Assembly (NCBI GenBank): GCA_023206055.1
Contig: CP065366.1
Span: 2,480,001-2,544,000, forward strand
DNA length: 64,000 nucleotides
Direction of reading: 5' to 3'
Source: Vibrio cyclitrophicus
GTDB taxonomy: Bacteria; Pseudomonadota; Gammaproteobacteria; Enterobacterales; Vibrionaceae
The notes below the pieces were generated by a model. The model made no database searches and was not told the DNA's origin. It worked only from the letters and a program-made list of their open reading frames with translations. The translations under genes and the position numbers were made by a program. Positions 44,877-53,901 of the stretch are shown here, in pieces. Positions within the stretch are counted from its first letter, which is position 1; each line of letters begins with the position of its first letter.

Positions 44877-44924
44877 CGAACGTGTTTACCGGCGCAAAAA
44901 AGCTTTGCTAGGCAGACACGTTCG
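44877..44924. repeat. Inverted repeat between dusC and the diguanylate cyclase gene
   Basis: cgaacgtgt (44877-44885) and acacgttcg (44916-44924) form a 9-bp stem with a 30-nt loop, followed by a pyrimidine-rich stretch (CTTTCCCCTCTTTCC). It may act as a weak terminator for both convergent genes. Confidence 0.5.
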
Positions 44925-44977
44925 CTTTCCCCTCTTTCCTTTTCCTTTTGATACAAAGCATCGATTCAATAACGTAG

Positions 44978-46444
44978 CTAAAATTCAAGACGGTCTTTAC
45001 CCGTTGTCTTAGCCACGTACAGCTTTTCATCAGCGTACTTAAATATCTCATCGAAGTTAAGTTTACTTTGCTCAGTTTCAACAATGCAGACACCGCCAGA
45101 TACTGTAAATCCATTTGGAATAATGTCGGCTGAAGTGGAACAAATCGCATTCTTCACTCGCTCTAATGTTCTCATCAAAGTTTCACGATCTTCGCCTTTC
45201 ATGTAAACGACAAACTCTTCACCGCCAAACCTTGCTGCTACGTCACTGCTTCGTACACTGTTACTGATCTGACGCGACATGTAACGAATCACGTCATCGC
45301 CTTTATCATGGCCATAAGTATCGTTAATTGACTTAAAATCATCGATATCAAATACCGTTAAAGCAAACAGTTGATCGTGCTCTACACTGCGCCAGAACGC
45401 TTCTAAGCCACGACGATTCAATAACCCTGTCATAGGGTCTTTGGCTGCGAGATCTTTAAAGTAGCCACGTTCAATATTGGAATTGACGTAGAAAAAGATA
45501 GTTACTGAGAACAGATACACAATGATGGCAACAATAAGGCTGTCTTTCTCGTAGACGAAAAAATGCTCGACCTCTTTCGCGATATCTAATTCGTAATACA
45601 TCGCATGATGAGACGCGACGCCATCCAGTTTGATCTCGTGATAAAAAGCCGCAGAGTCTATCGGGGTAGCTAAAGTGGTATCAATGATATCGATCCGACC
45701 TGCGAGATGCTCATTCGAGCTTGCAAGCAGCTTGTCAGCGTCAATATCAACCGAAAGCATTCCTTGATGTACGCCTTGGTGGAACACTGGGATCGTCATA
45801 CTGATCATTCGATCTAGAGACTCAAATCGATAAGCAGGCCCAGTTAATGTTAATTGCTCTGGATTGTTGGCTGTTTTTTGCCAATAGGGACGACTTTTTA
45901 TGGTTGAAAGCAATTCCTTGCTCAATTTCTTAGCAAACCCTTCAGGGGAAGAGATCACATAACCACGCGTATCAATAAAGTGCACGCCGTCGTGGTATTC
46001 ATCAAGCTGAGATAAAAATGAAAGAATAGGAGCTAGAGCTATCTTTTCTGAGGCGCTCTTGTAGCTGTCACTGGTTTCGGAACACAAGGATTCTTGGCCG
46101 ACCAGCATATAGTCGATATCGACAGAAGGAATGTCTGAAGTTTTACCATCCGCGAGGAGTAGCGCATCAATAGGCCAGATTTGGCAAAGCCCATCCACAA
46201 CTTGCTTATTGTGATCAAGAAAGAGAGGGTTTCCTGATTTGTAGTAGTTAGAGAAGCTGTAGTCTAAGGCTGTCACCACTTTTGTGGTTCGTTTGAACAC
46301 CTCTTCAATACGTTGGAACTCGCTGCTGATGTCTTTCTTCACCAAATCAAAATGATTCTTTCCTGTTAGGCCAAGTAATATTGCGGCGATCACAGCGGGA
46401 AACCCAAAGATAAAGGTAAGGCTAAAATGCCTGTTTACTTTCAT
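44978..46444 (-). CDS. Membrane-bound diguanylate cyclase (GGDEF protein)
   Basis: The 488-residue protein makes cyclic di-GMP. It has a membrane helix at about 8-27, a periplasmic sensor of about 270 residues resembling a double-Cache/PDC fold (residues 28-298), a second helix at about 300-320, and a C-terminal GGDEF domain. The active site is intact (GGEEF, 407-411), and an inhibitory I-site RSSD (398-401) lies five residues before it. It is therefore predicted to be active and product-inhibited. The ligand is unknown. It is not in an operon. Confidence 0.88.
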   Translation of the reverse strand: MKVNRHFSLTFIFGFPAVIAAILLGLTGKNHFDLVKKDISSEFQRIEEVFKRTTKVVTALDYSFSNYYKSGNPLFLDHNKQVVDGLCQIWPIDALLLADGKTSDIPSVDIDYMLVGQESLCSETSDSYKSASEKIALAPILSFLSQLDEYHDGVHFIDTRGYVISSPEGFAKKLSKELLSTIKSRPYWQKTANNPEQLTLTGPAYRFESLDRMISMTIPVFHQGVHQGMLSVDIDADKLLASSNEHLAGRIDIIDTTLATPIDSAAFYHEIKLDGVASHHAMYYELDIAKEVEHFFVYEKDSLIVAIIVYLFSVTIFFYVNSNIERGYFKDLAAKDPMTGLLNRRGLEAFWRSVEHDQLFALTVFDIDDFKSINDTYGHDKGDDVIRYMSRQISNSVRSSDVAARFGGEEFVVYMKGEDRETLMRTLERVKNAICSTSADIIPNGFTVSGGVCIVETEQSKLNFDEIFKYADEKLYVAKTTGKDRLEF

Positions 46445-46583
46445 ATAGTGTGCTCTTAGCGTTCAGCTATTTTCATTTACCCCATTAATATTATTGCATT
46501 AATTGTCATTTTCCTCGAGGTAAAAGAGTGTAAATTGATATGAATCGGACCTAAACCTTGAACAGCGAATTCCTTTTGCAAAA

Positions 46584-46608
46584 CTAACCTCGCATTAAGC
46601 AAGGTTAG
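46584..46608 (-). terminator. Terminator after the glycoside hydrolase remnant
   Basis: ctaacct (46584-46590) and aggttag (46602-46608) pair, and the minus strand continues TTTTGC. It sits 28 bp beyond the stop of the remnant gene, as though the original terminator remains. Confidence 0.6.
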
Positions 46609-46635
46609 AAGATACCGTTTAAGTCATTATAAAAT

Positions 46636-46981
46636 TCAACGATTTACTACATCAAAAATCTTCGCCTGTATCGCTGGAACGGTAATATCAACTGTACCAT
46701 TATCAATTGGTATACCCTTTCTTTCACTTGATAGCTCTACCAACTCTCCTAGCTCATGTCCAAGCATCCACACAGGCAAAGACAACGCCTTTTCACCTTG
46801 GGATAGGTTAAGCACAACCAGTGTTTTTTCGCCGTTGAGACTTCGGGCAAACACTAACGTCTCAGCATCACAATATAGCTCGAGGTAGGCGCCACTTTGT
46901 TTTCAGTAAGGCTGATTCCTCTCAAAATGCTCAAACGAGCCACCCATTTACGAAAGGGATATCAGGTTTAGAATTGCGCCA
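46636..46981 (-). pseudogene. Decayed C-terminal remnant of a GH13 (alpha-amylase family) glycosidase
   Basis: The frame 46636-46902 encodes about 88 residues resembling the all-beta C-terminal domain of GH13 enzymes (LYCDAETLVFARSLNGEKTL, then VVLNLSQGEKALSLP, PAIQAKIFDVVNR). It has no catalytic barrel. Upstream it is closed by a TGA at 46903-46905; other frames of the preceding 75 bases read WRNSKPDIPFVNG then stops, suggesting frameshifts and truncation. The remnant starts immediately after the stop of the substrate-binding protein gene. I consider it a pseudogene; a small functional protein is unlikely. Confidence 0.7.
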
Positions 46982-47947
46982 TCAGCGGCTAATGACCGCC
47001 CGATCAATCACAGACTGAGGCACTGTCACTCCCAACTCACGAGCAGCGTCTAGATTCACCACCAGTTGTGAGCTTTGTGCGGTTTTAACACTCAACTTCC
47101 CTGGTTTTTGTCCGTTGAGAATAGCCGCTACATAGTCTGCTGTTTGTACCCCTACGTCATAGTAATCTAAGCCTAAGCCTGCAATGGCACCCTTTCCGAC
47201 ATAAGATGTGGCACCTGCGACGACGGGTGTATCTGCTTGATTCGCCGCTTTGATAAGACCTTCCATGCCGCTAGCAACCGTATTGTCGGTCAAGGCATAG
47301 ATAACATCAGACTTCCTGGCGACGGATTCTGCTTTCGCTCCGACATCATCAATGGTCAGCGCTTTTTCGGTATGAAGTGTATAACCAAAATCACGGGTCG
47401 CCTTTCTCAATAGTCCAACTAACGCAACGGCATTCGCTTCGGCAGGGTTATAAACCACACCGATTGAGCTTGCCTCAGGAAGAAGCTCTTTGATCAAAGA
47501 GACATGTTGGACGATTGGAGAGAGATCAGAAAGACCTGTGACGTTTCGGCCCGGCATTTCTAGCTGTTTGACCAGCCTTGCACCGATGGGGTCGGTTACT
47601 GCGGTAAACACAATCGGTATTGAGCGAGTTGCCGAAACCAAAGCTTGAGAAGTTGGTGTCGCGATGCCAACGAGTACATGGGGGTTTTCGCTGACTAGTT
47701 CTCTGGCAATTTTGGCAGCTTGCGCTGGATTCCCATCCGCCATTTCATAAGAAAACTCTAAGTTCTTTCCGGGTTCATAGCCTTTAGCTCTTAATCCTTC
47801 AAGAAGCCCTAAGCGTGTTGCATTCAAATCTGGATGATCTACGACTTGTGACACCGATACCTTGGCAATATTTGCTGTTACATTGCTAGCCCATAGCAAT
47901 AGGCATCCACTTAACGCTGCCGTTAATACTTTTCTTACAGAACCCAT
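46982..47947 (-). CDS. ABC transporter substrate-binding protein, TrpX/DUF534 (COG2984) type
   Basis: The 321-residue periplasmic protein has a signal peptide (KVLTAALSGCLLLWASNVTA) and an ABC_sub_bind fold like the TrpX/LivJ-type binding proteins (VDHPDLNATRLGLLEGL, GIATPTSQALVSAT, FTAVTDPIGARLV, ALTDNTVASGMEGL). Relatives bind aromatic amino acids or other small ligands; the ligand is not certain. MGSVRKV is the chosen start because AAGGGAG sits 5 nt upstream. No permease or ATPase gene is beside it, so it is an orphan; a decayed GH13 gene follows instead. An upstream 318-bp gap is free of genes. Confidence 0.82.
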   Translation of the reverse strand: MGSVRKVLTAALSGCLLLWASNVTANIAKVSVSQVVDHPDLNATRLGLLEGLRAKGYEPGKNLEFSYEMADGNPAQAAKIARELVSENPHVLVGIATPTSQALVSATRSIPIVFTAVTDPIGARLVKQLEMPGRNVTGLSDLSPIVQHVSLIKELLPEASSIGVVYNPAEANAVALVGLLRKATRDFGYTLHTEKALTIDDVGAKAESVARKSDVIYALTDNTVASGMEGLIKAANQADTPVVAGATSYVGKGAIAGLGLDYYDVGVQTADYVAAILNGQKPGKLSVKTAQSSQLVVNLDAARELGVTVPQSVIDRAVISR

Positions 47948-48265
47948 CAATACTCCCTTCATCAAGCGCTCGTTGTTATTGCTCGACCTAGAGAGATCAC
48001 AACATTAAATCCACTATTGATATTATTACCAGTAATTTTTGATAACTTGAAGTGATATTTAACAAAAACACAACAAAGCTCGAATTATGCGTCAAAAGGC
48101 TGGTTGAGTTGAATCCCTTGGTAAGAAACGAAGTGAATAACAAAAGGCAAATAAAACGAACAACAAAGGGGAATATGAACGAAAAGTGTCACGAAGAACG
48201 AATCTGAGAACATGCTAACAGCGATGTGTAGCCGTTCTCAGACGATAGGGAGAAGTGAGATTTTC
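47948..48265. other. Gene-free gap upstream of the orphan binding protein
   Basis: About 318 bp, AT-rich near 48000-48080 and A-rich near 48120-48200. I see no gene, strong hairpin or repeat. It should hold the promoter of the binding-protein gene. Confidence 0.5.
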
Positions 48266-48718
48266 TTAGAACCAGCGTTCCATTGAAGATTTGTCTAACT
48301 GACGGAATGCTCGATTCAGAATAATCGCCAATTCCTTATAACGAGGGCGTGGCTTCATTGGCTCTAACGCAAAACCCGTTTCAGTGATCTTCTCGTGCAG
48401 TTCGCGGTACCACGATACTAACGCTGGCGGAAGTTGTGTATTTGAGCGGTTACCTAACCACCACATGCCTTGAAGTGGCAAACTAATAGCAAACAAAGCC
48501 ATAACCACAGCTTGTGGCATCGCTTGGTAATTATTAAAGACCATTTGCGTAAGAACGCTGATAGCAGCTATCGCAGGCATCACCTTTACACCAAAGCGCG
48601 TCGCTTTAATGATGCGTTGTTCAGGGAAGATAGCGTTTAACTCTTTTCGAACAGGCCAGAGATCCATGTACTTTTGGCCATCTTTTAAACTGCTCGCTAA
48701 ACCAACTCTATTACTCAT
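48266..48718 (-). CDS. yfbV: YfbV/UPF0208 membrane protein
   Basis: The 150-residue protein has two hydrophobic helices (about 46-64, GVKVMPAIAAISVLTQMVF, and 69-92) and the conserved UPF0208 pattern: N-terminal DGQKYMDLWPVRKEL and C-terminal LNRAFRQLDKSSMERWF. E. coli YfbV is reported to influence Ter macrodomain organisation. yfbV lies divergent from ackA in E. coli, and the same arrangement is seen here. Confidence 0.92.
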   Translation of the reverse strand: MSNRVGLASSLKDGQKYMDLWPVRKELNAIFPEQRIIKATRFGVKVMPAIAAISVLTQMVFNNYQAMPQAVVMALFAISLPLQGMWWLGNRSNTQLPPALVSWYRELHEKITETGFALEPMKPRPRYKELAIILNRAFRQLDKSSMERWF

Positions 48719-49023
48719 ATGAGTCTCCCATTAAAAAAAAGTTGAAATCATCAACTAAAAACACAAAAATTTGACGAAAAATAATATTCTTTCAAATTTT
48801 TTTGTTATATTTGCACAATATCGCTATTATTTGCAGACCTCAATCTCATTGTTGCCCTTATTTACAATTTAAGCAACTTTGGGAAGACTTCTGCAAGGAA
48901 TGCACAAGCCTCTTTTTGATAAAGAGCGCTTTCACTTTATACGGAAATTAACGTTTTTTTGACCAAGGTTAGTACGCAAGCCTATGTGCTTCGACTATTC
49001 TTGAGATTAATTTTCATCCTTAA

Positions 49024-49037
49024 CTGATTTCGATCAG
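49024..49037. promoter_or_regulatory. FNR-like palindrome just upstream of ackA
   Basis: CTGATTTCGATCAG is a perfect inverted repeat (5-bp arms, 4-nt centre) close to the FNR consensus TTGAT-N4-ATCAA. It ends 22 bp before the ackA start, within the probable leader, so it would repress rather than activate if it is an operator. A weak promoter (TTGACC at 48959, TATGTG at 48983) lies upstream. The rest of the 341-bp gap (48719-49059) holds no gene. Confidence 0.4.
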
Positions 49038-49059
49038 AAAAATAAACAGGTAGTCATTA

Positions 49060-50256
49060 ATGTCTAAGCTAGTTTTAGTTTTAAACTGTGGTAGTTCTTC
49101 TCTTAAATTCGCTGTTGTTGATGCAGAAACAGGTGCAGAGCACCTAACTGGTCTTGCTGAGTGTCTGGGTCTTCCAGAAGCTCGTATGAAGTGGAAACTT
49201 GATGGCAAACACGAAGCACAACTAGGCGCGGGCGCAGCTCACGTAGAAGCACTATCTTTCATGGTAGAAACTATTCTTGCTTCTAAGCCTGAGCTTAAAG
49301 CTAACCTTGGCGCTATCGGTCACCGTATCGTACACGGTGGCGAGCAGTTCACTTCTTCTGCACTTATCACTGATGAAGTTCTTAAGGGTATTCAAGACGC
49401 TGCGACTTTCGCACCTCTTCACAACCCTGCTCACCTTATCGGTATCGAAGCGGCTCAACAGAACTTCCCTGGTCTACAAAACGTTGCTGTATTTGACACT
49501 GCGTTCCACCAAACAATGCCTTCTGAGTCTTACCTATACGCTCTACCGTACAACCTGTACAAAGAGCACGGCATCCGTCGTTACGGCATGCACGGTACTT
49601 CTCACCTATTTATCACTCGTGAAGTTGCAGGCCTACTAAACAAGCCAGTTGAAGAAGTTAACATCATCAACTGTCACCTAGGTAACGGCGCTTCTGTATG
49701 TGCTATCAAGAACGGTCAGTCTGTAGATACTTCTATGGGTCTTACTCCTCTTGAAGGTCTTGTAATGGGTACACGTTGTGGTGACCTAGATCCTGCGATC
49801 ATCTTCCACCTACACGACGCTCTTGGTTACTCTGTTGAAGAAATCAACAACATGCTAACTAAAGAGTCTGGTCTTGCTGGTCTAACTGAAGTGACTTCTG
49901 ACTGTCGTTTCGTTGAAGACAACTACGGTGAGAAAGAAGAAGCAACTCGTGCAATGGACGTGTTCTGTCACCGTCTAGCTAAGTACGTTGCTGGTTACAC
50001 TGCAACTCTAGAAGGTCGTCTAGACGCAATCACTTTCACTGGTGGCATCGGCGAGAACTCTGGCCCAATCCGTGAAATGGTTCTTAACCGCCTAGGCATC
50101 TTCGGCATCGAAGTTGACGGTGAAGCTAACCTTAAAGCTCGTTTCGGCGGCGAAGGTACTATCACTACAGCTAACAGCCGTATCCCTGCAATGGTTATCT
50201 CTACTAACGAAGAGCTAGTAATTGCTGAAGACACTGCGAAACTAGCAGGTCTTTAA
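49060..50256 (+). CDS. ackA: Acetate kinase
   Basis: The 398-residue ASKHA-fold kinase converts acetyl phosphate and ADP to acetate and ATP, the energy-yielding step of overflow metabolism. LVLNCGSSSLKFAVV opens the protein, the conserved NCHLGNGAS is at about residue 205, and FTGGIGENS lies near residue 328. Codons are almost entirely preferred ones, showing high expression. It is followed by pta, which makes acetyl phosphate, but two hairpins separate them. Confidence 0.97.
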   Translation: MSKLVLVLNCGSSSLKFAVVDAETGAEHLTGLAECLGLPEARMKWKLDGKHEAQLGAGAAHVEALSFMVETILASKPELKANLGAIGHRIVHGGEQFTSSALITDEVLKGIQDAATFAPLHNPAHLIGIEAAQQNFPGLQNVAVFDTAFHQTMPSESYLYALPYNLYKEHGIRRYGMHGTSHLFITREVAGLLNKPVEEVNIINCHLGNGASVCAIKNGQSVDTSMGLTPLEGLVMGTRCGDLDPAIIFHLHDALGYSVEEINNMLTKESGLAGLTEVTSDCRFVEDNYGEKEEATRAMDVFCHRLAKYVAGYTATLEGRLDAITFTGGIGENSGPIREMVLNRLGIFGIEVDGEANLKARFGGEGTITTANSRIPAMVISTNEELVIAEDTAKLAGL

Positions 50257-50265
50257 TTGATTTTC

Positions 50266-50293
50266 CTGACTAGCTTCACTCGAAGCTAGTCAG
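50266..50293 (+). terminator. First hairpin between ackA and pta
   Basis: A 12-bp perfect stem (ctgactagcttc / gaagctagtcag, loop actc) is followed by TTTTTCAT, 10 bp after the ackA stop. Confidence 0.88.
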
Positions 50294-50315
50294 TTTTTCA
50301 TATCAAGAAAATGGG

Positions 50316-50369
50316 GCTCAACTTCTATTCCTACCCCAATTTAAATATCGGTGGGAATAGCAGTTGAGC
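50316..50369 (+). terminator. Second hairpin between ackA and pta
   Basis: gctcaact (50316-50323) and agttgagc (50362-50369) enclose further pairing of tctattcctacc with ggtgggaatag, followed by TTTTTTTATTT. It ends 35 bp before pta. The tandem arrangement implies that most ackA transcripts end before pta. Confidence 0.82.
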
Positions 50370-50403
50370 TTTTTTTATTTCCAATAGTTAAAGGTGTCCG
50401 TCA

Positions 50404-52569
50404 ATGTCCCGTACTATTATGCTTATCCCTACAAGCGCTGGTGTTGGTCTTACTAGTGTTAGCATGGGTGTTCTTCGCGCTATGGAGCGTAAGGGCGTAA
50501 GTGTTTCTTTCTACAAGCCAATCGCTCAGCCTCGCAGCGGTGGTAACCAACCAGATCTAACGTCTACTATCATCAGCACAAACAGCGACATTAAGATTGG
50601 TGAGCCAATCGCAATGACTAAAGCTGAAGCTTTGATCGGTAGCGAAAAAATGGACGAGCTTCTTGAGTCTGTTGTTGAGCAATACAACAAGATCAACAAA
50701 GACGCAGAAGTAACGCTAATCGAAGGTCTAGTACCTACTCGTAAGCACCCATTTGCTAACCAAGTGAACGCGGAAATCGCGAAGACACTTGGCGCGGAGA
50801 TCGTATTCGTTGCGACTCCTGGTACTGACAACCCTACGCAACTTAAAGAGCGTATCGAAGTAGCATGTTCTAACTTCGGCGGTACTAAGAACAAAAACAT
50901 CAAAGGCGTAATCATCAACAAGCTTAACGCTCCTGTTGATGAAGCTGGCCGTACTCGCCCTGACCTATCTGAAATCTTTGATGATGCAGACAGCGCTCAG
51001 CAAGCGAACCTTGAAGTAATGCAAATCTTCAACTCTAGCCCTATTCGTGTTCTTGGCTGCGTGCCATGGAGCATCGACCTAATCGCAACTCGTGCGGTTG
51101 ATATGGCTAAGCACCTTAACGCTGAAATCGTTAACGAAGGTGAAATCTCAACTCGTCGTATTAAGAGCATCACTTTTTGTGCACGTTCTCTACCGCACAT
51201 GATTGAGCATTTCAAACCAGGTTCACTGCTAGTAACTTCTGCAGACCGTCCTGACGTTATCGTTGCTGCAGCTCTTGCTGCGAAAAACGGTGTTGAGATT
51301 GGCGCAATCCTACTGACTGGCGGTTACGACATTCCAGAAAGCATTGCTAACCTTTGTGCACCTGCATTCGCTTCAGGTCTACCGATCTTTAAGGCTCAAG
51401 GTAACACTTGGCAGACGTCTCTAAACCTACAGAGCTTCAACCTAGAAGTTCCTGCAGACGATAAAGAGCGTATTGAATTCGTTAACGATCACGTTGCAAG
51501 CCACATCGATGGCCCTTGGATTGACTCTCTATCTGAAGGCACTCAAGGTATCCGTCGTCTAAGCCCACCAGCATTCCGTTACCAGCTAACTGAATTCGCT
51601 CGTAAAGCGGCTAAGCGCATCGTTCTTCCTGAAGGTGATGAGCCACGTACAGTTAAAGCTGCGGCTATCTGTGCTGAGCGCGGTATCGCGACTTGTGTAC
51701 TTCTAGGTAACCCAGAAGAAATCCGTCGTGTTGCTGCACAGCAAGGTGTTGAGCTTGGCGCTGGCGTTGAGATCATCGATTCTGCATCAGTTCGCGAAAA
51801 CTACGTAGCTCGTCTAGTAGAACTTCGTGGCGCTAAAGGTATGACTGAAGTTGTAGCTCGTGAGAAGCTAGAAGATTCAGTATTCCTAGGTACTATGATG
51901 CTTGAAGCTGGTGAAGTTGACGGCCTAGTTTCTGGTGCTGTTCACACAACGGCGAACACTATCGTTCCTCCGTTCCAGATCATCAAGACGGCCCCTGATG
52001 CTTCTATCGTATCTTCAATCTTCTTCATGCTTCTGCCTGATCAAGTTCTTGTATACGGTGACTGTGCGATCAACCCAGATCCAACCGCTGAACAGCTTGC
52101 TGAAATCGCTATCCAATCTGCAGATTCTGCTGCGGCATTCGGTATCGACCCACGCGTTGCTATGATCTCTTACTCTACTGGTGAATCTGGTAAGGGTGCA
52201 GACGTAGATAAAGTTCGTGAAGCAACTAAGATTGCTCAAGAGAAACGTCCTGATCTAGTGATCGACGGCCCTCTACAGTACGACGCGGCTATCATGGAAA
52301 ACGTTGCTGCTTCTAAAGCACCAAACTCTCCAGTAGCAGGTAAAGCAACTGTATTCGTATTCCCAGACCTAAACACTGGTAACACGACTTACAAAGCTGT
52401 ACAGCGTTCAGCAGACCTAGTATCTATCGGTCCAATGCTTCAAGGTATGCGCAAACCAGTAAATGACTTGTCTCGTGGCGCTCTAGTAGACGACATCGTT
52501 TACACAGTAGCTCTAACGGCTATCCAAGCAGACCAAGCTGCACAAGCTGAAGAAAAAGTAATTAACTAA
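50404..52569 (+). CDS. pta: Phosphate acetyltransferase, long form
   Basis: The 721-residue enzyme interconverts acetyl-CoA and acetyl phosphate. The N-terminal 380 residues form a P-loop/DRTGG regulatory part (LIPTSAGVGLTSVSMGVL), and the catalytic PTA domain covers about residues 395-710 (FRYQLTEFARKAAKRIVLPEGDEPRT, spread over many residues; YSTGESGKG; FPDLNTGNTTYKAVQR). E. coli Pta is similar in length (714). Its likely partner AckA is immediately upstream. Codon bias is high. Confidence 0.97.
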   Translation: MSRTIMLIPTSAGVGLTSVSMGVLRAMERKGVSVSFYKPIAQPRSGGNQPDLTSTIISTNSDIKIGEPIAMTKAEALIGSEKMDELLESVVEQYNKINKDAEVTLIEGLVPTRKHPFANQVNAEIAKTLGAEIVFVATPGTDNPTQLKERIEVACSNFGGTKNKNIKGVIINKLNAPVDEAGRTRPDLSEIFDDADSAQQANLEVMQIFNSSPIRVLGCVPWSIDLIATRAVDMAKHLNAEIVNEGEISTRRIKSITFCARSLPHMIEHFKPGSLLVTSADRPDVIVAAALAAKNGVEIGAILLTGGYDIPESIANLCAPAFASGLPIFKAQGNTWQTSLNLQSFNLEVPADDKERIEFVNDHVASHIDGPWIDSLSEGTQGIRRLSPPAFRYQLTEFARKAAKRIVLPEGDEPRTVKAAAICAERGIATCVLLGNPEEIRRVAAQQGVELGAGVEIIDSASVRENYVARLVELRGAKGMTEVVAREKLEDSVFLGTMMLEAGEVDGLVSGAVHTTANTIVPPFQIIKTAPDASIVSSIFFMLLPDQVLVYGDCAINPDPTAEQLAEIAIQSADSAAAFGIDPRVAMISYSTGESGKGADVDKVREATKIAQEKRPDLVIDGPLQYDAAIMENVAASKAPNSPVAGKATVFVFPDLNTGNTTYKAVQRSADLVSIGPMLQGMRKPVNDLSRGALVDDIVYTVALTAIQADQAAQAEEKVIN

Positions 52570-52589
52570 TTTTTCTTTAGTAGAAAGCA

Positions 52590-52617
52590 AAAACCCTAGA
52601 TTCTTATCTAGGGTTTT
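52590..52617. terminator. Terminator after pta
   Basis: The stem aaaaccctaga / tctagggtttt is followed by TTTTTTATG, 21 bp after pta. The A-run also allows it to end the convergent yqjG gene. Confidence 0.87.
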
Positions 52618-52661
52618 TTTATGTCTAATGTTTAAGGTTATTTGATGCTCTTAAGATAAAT

Positions 52662-53600
52662 CTAACCTCGCCCATGGGCTGATTCTAAATCTAGAGCAGG
52701 TCCTTTCGGAATAACCTGAGTTGGATTAATACCTGTGTGGCTGTAGTAATAGTGACGCTTTATATGATAAAAATCGGTCGTCTCTTTGATGCCTTCGATC
52801 TGATACAGCTCTTTTAGGTAACCTTGAATATTTTCATAGTCCGCAATTCGCTGCTTGTTACACTTAAAGTGCCCTACATAAACCGCATCAAATCGAACTA
52901 AAGTGGTAAACAAGCGCCAATCCGCTTCTGTAATCTCGCTACCCGCTAAATAGCGATGTTCGCTAAGGTGAGCGTCTACTTTGTCTAGGGCTTCAAACAA
53001 GGCGTCATACGCTTCTTCATAAGCCTCTTGTGTCGTTGCAAAGCCGGTACGATAAACGCCGTTATTGATACTTGGATAGATGTAGTCATTCCACTCATCA
53101 ATCTTCTTGGACAATTCCCACGGATAGTAATCATCGGTATTGCCTGTTAACTCATTAAATTCTGAATTGAACATGCGGATAATTTCAGAGGACTCGTTAC
53201 TCACGATGGTGTTGGTTTTCTTATCCCACAGTACTGGAACTGTTACTCGGCCTGAGTAGTCAGGTTTGGCTTGAGTGTAGATTTGGTGCATACGAGTATG
53301 GCCAAACAGAGGTTCTGGTAACCCCATTTGCCATCCTTCACTCATCATGTCGGGGCAAACCACCGTCACATCAATATGATCGGTTAGGTCTTTCAGCTCT
53401 CGGAAGATAAGAGTGCGGTGCGCCCAAGGGCAAGCTAACGATACGTATAAGTGGTAACGACCACTTTCTGGCTCAAATTGCGCTCCGGCTTTGTTTTCAA
53501 CCCAGTTGCGAAAGCCCGCATCTTCACGAACGAACTTACCACCGCTTTCTTTGGTGTCGTACCACACATCGTGCCAAACACCTTCAACTAACTTGCCCAT
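52662..53600 (-). CDS. yqjG: Glutathionyl-hydroquinone reductase (YqjG-like, GST Xi class)
   Basis: The 312-residue glutathione transferase has the catalytic CPWAHR motif (about residue 62) and the Xi-class signature MGKLVEGVWHDVWYDTKES at the start. These enzymes reduce glutathionyl-hydroquinones back to hydroquinones. The start at 53600 is preceded by AGAGG; the longer frame to 53636 runs into a repeated palindrome and is not used. The promoter must lie inside or beyond that palindrome, which begins only 30 bp upstream. Confidence 0.9.
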   Translation of the reverse strand: MGKLVEGVWHDVWYDTKESGGKFVREDAGFRNWVENKAGAQFEPESGRYHLYVSLACPWAHRTLIFRELKDLTDHIDVTVVCPDMMSEGWQMGLPEPLFGHTRMHQIYTQAKPDYSGRVTVPVLWDKKTNTIVSNESSEIIRMFNSEFNELTGNTDDYYPWELSKKIDEWNDYIYPSINNGVYRTGFATTQEAYEEAYDALFEALDKVDAHLSEHRYLAGSEITEADWRLFTTLVRFDAVYVGHFKCNKQRIADYENIQGYLKELYQIEGIKETTDFYHIKRHYYYSHTGINPTQVIPKGPALDLESAHGRG

Positions 53601-53629
53601 ATCCAAACCTCTGTCATCAAAAATTTTAT

Positions 53630-53791
53630 ATACCAATCACAGTAAGTAAATGTTCAGAAATAGCGCAGAGAAAAGGCTTGAGAACAAGGCAGAATTTTTC
53701 TGTTAGTAGTTATTCTACAATCAAAAATTCTAACGCCGTTATCAAGCATTTTAACAAGCTAGAATGAGCAGTTCTTTACTACGATTGGTAT
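53630..53791. mobile_element. MITE-like palindromic element upstream of yqjG
   Basis: The 162-bp element has imperfect terminal inverted repeats of about 27 bp (ATACCAATCACAGTAAG... at 53630, and the reverse complement of ...CTACGATTGGTAT ending 53791; 21 of 27 positions match). Inner segments also pair (agaatttttctgttagtag with ctacaatcaaaaattct, and cttgagaacaaggc with gccgttatcaag), so the whole folds into one long hairpin. It has no open frame. I recall closely similar repeats in many vibrio genomes. Confidence 0.75.
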
Positions 53792-53901
53792 TAGTATAAG
53801 AAAAGCCAACTCTTTCAAAACTAGAAGAAGTTGGCTTAGTTGTTCGAATATTTTGATGAAGCTTGTTGAGCGGACCAATAAGCCTAAACCTAAGACAAAA
53901 A

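Noticed and set aside
53601..53636. N-terminal extension of the hydroquinone reductase
   Set aside because: It reads into the palindromic element and lacks family similarity.
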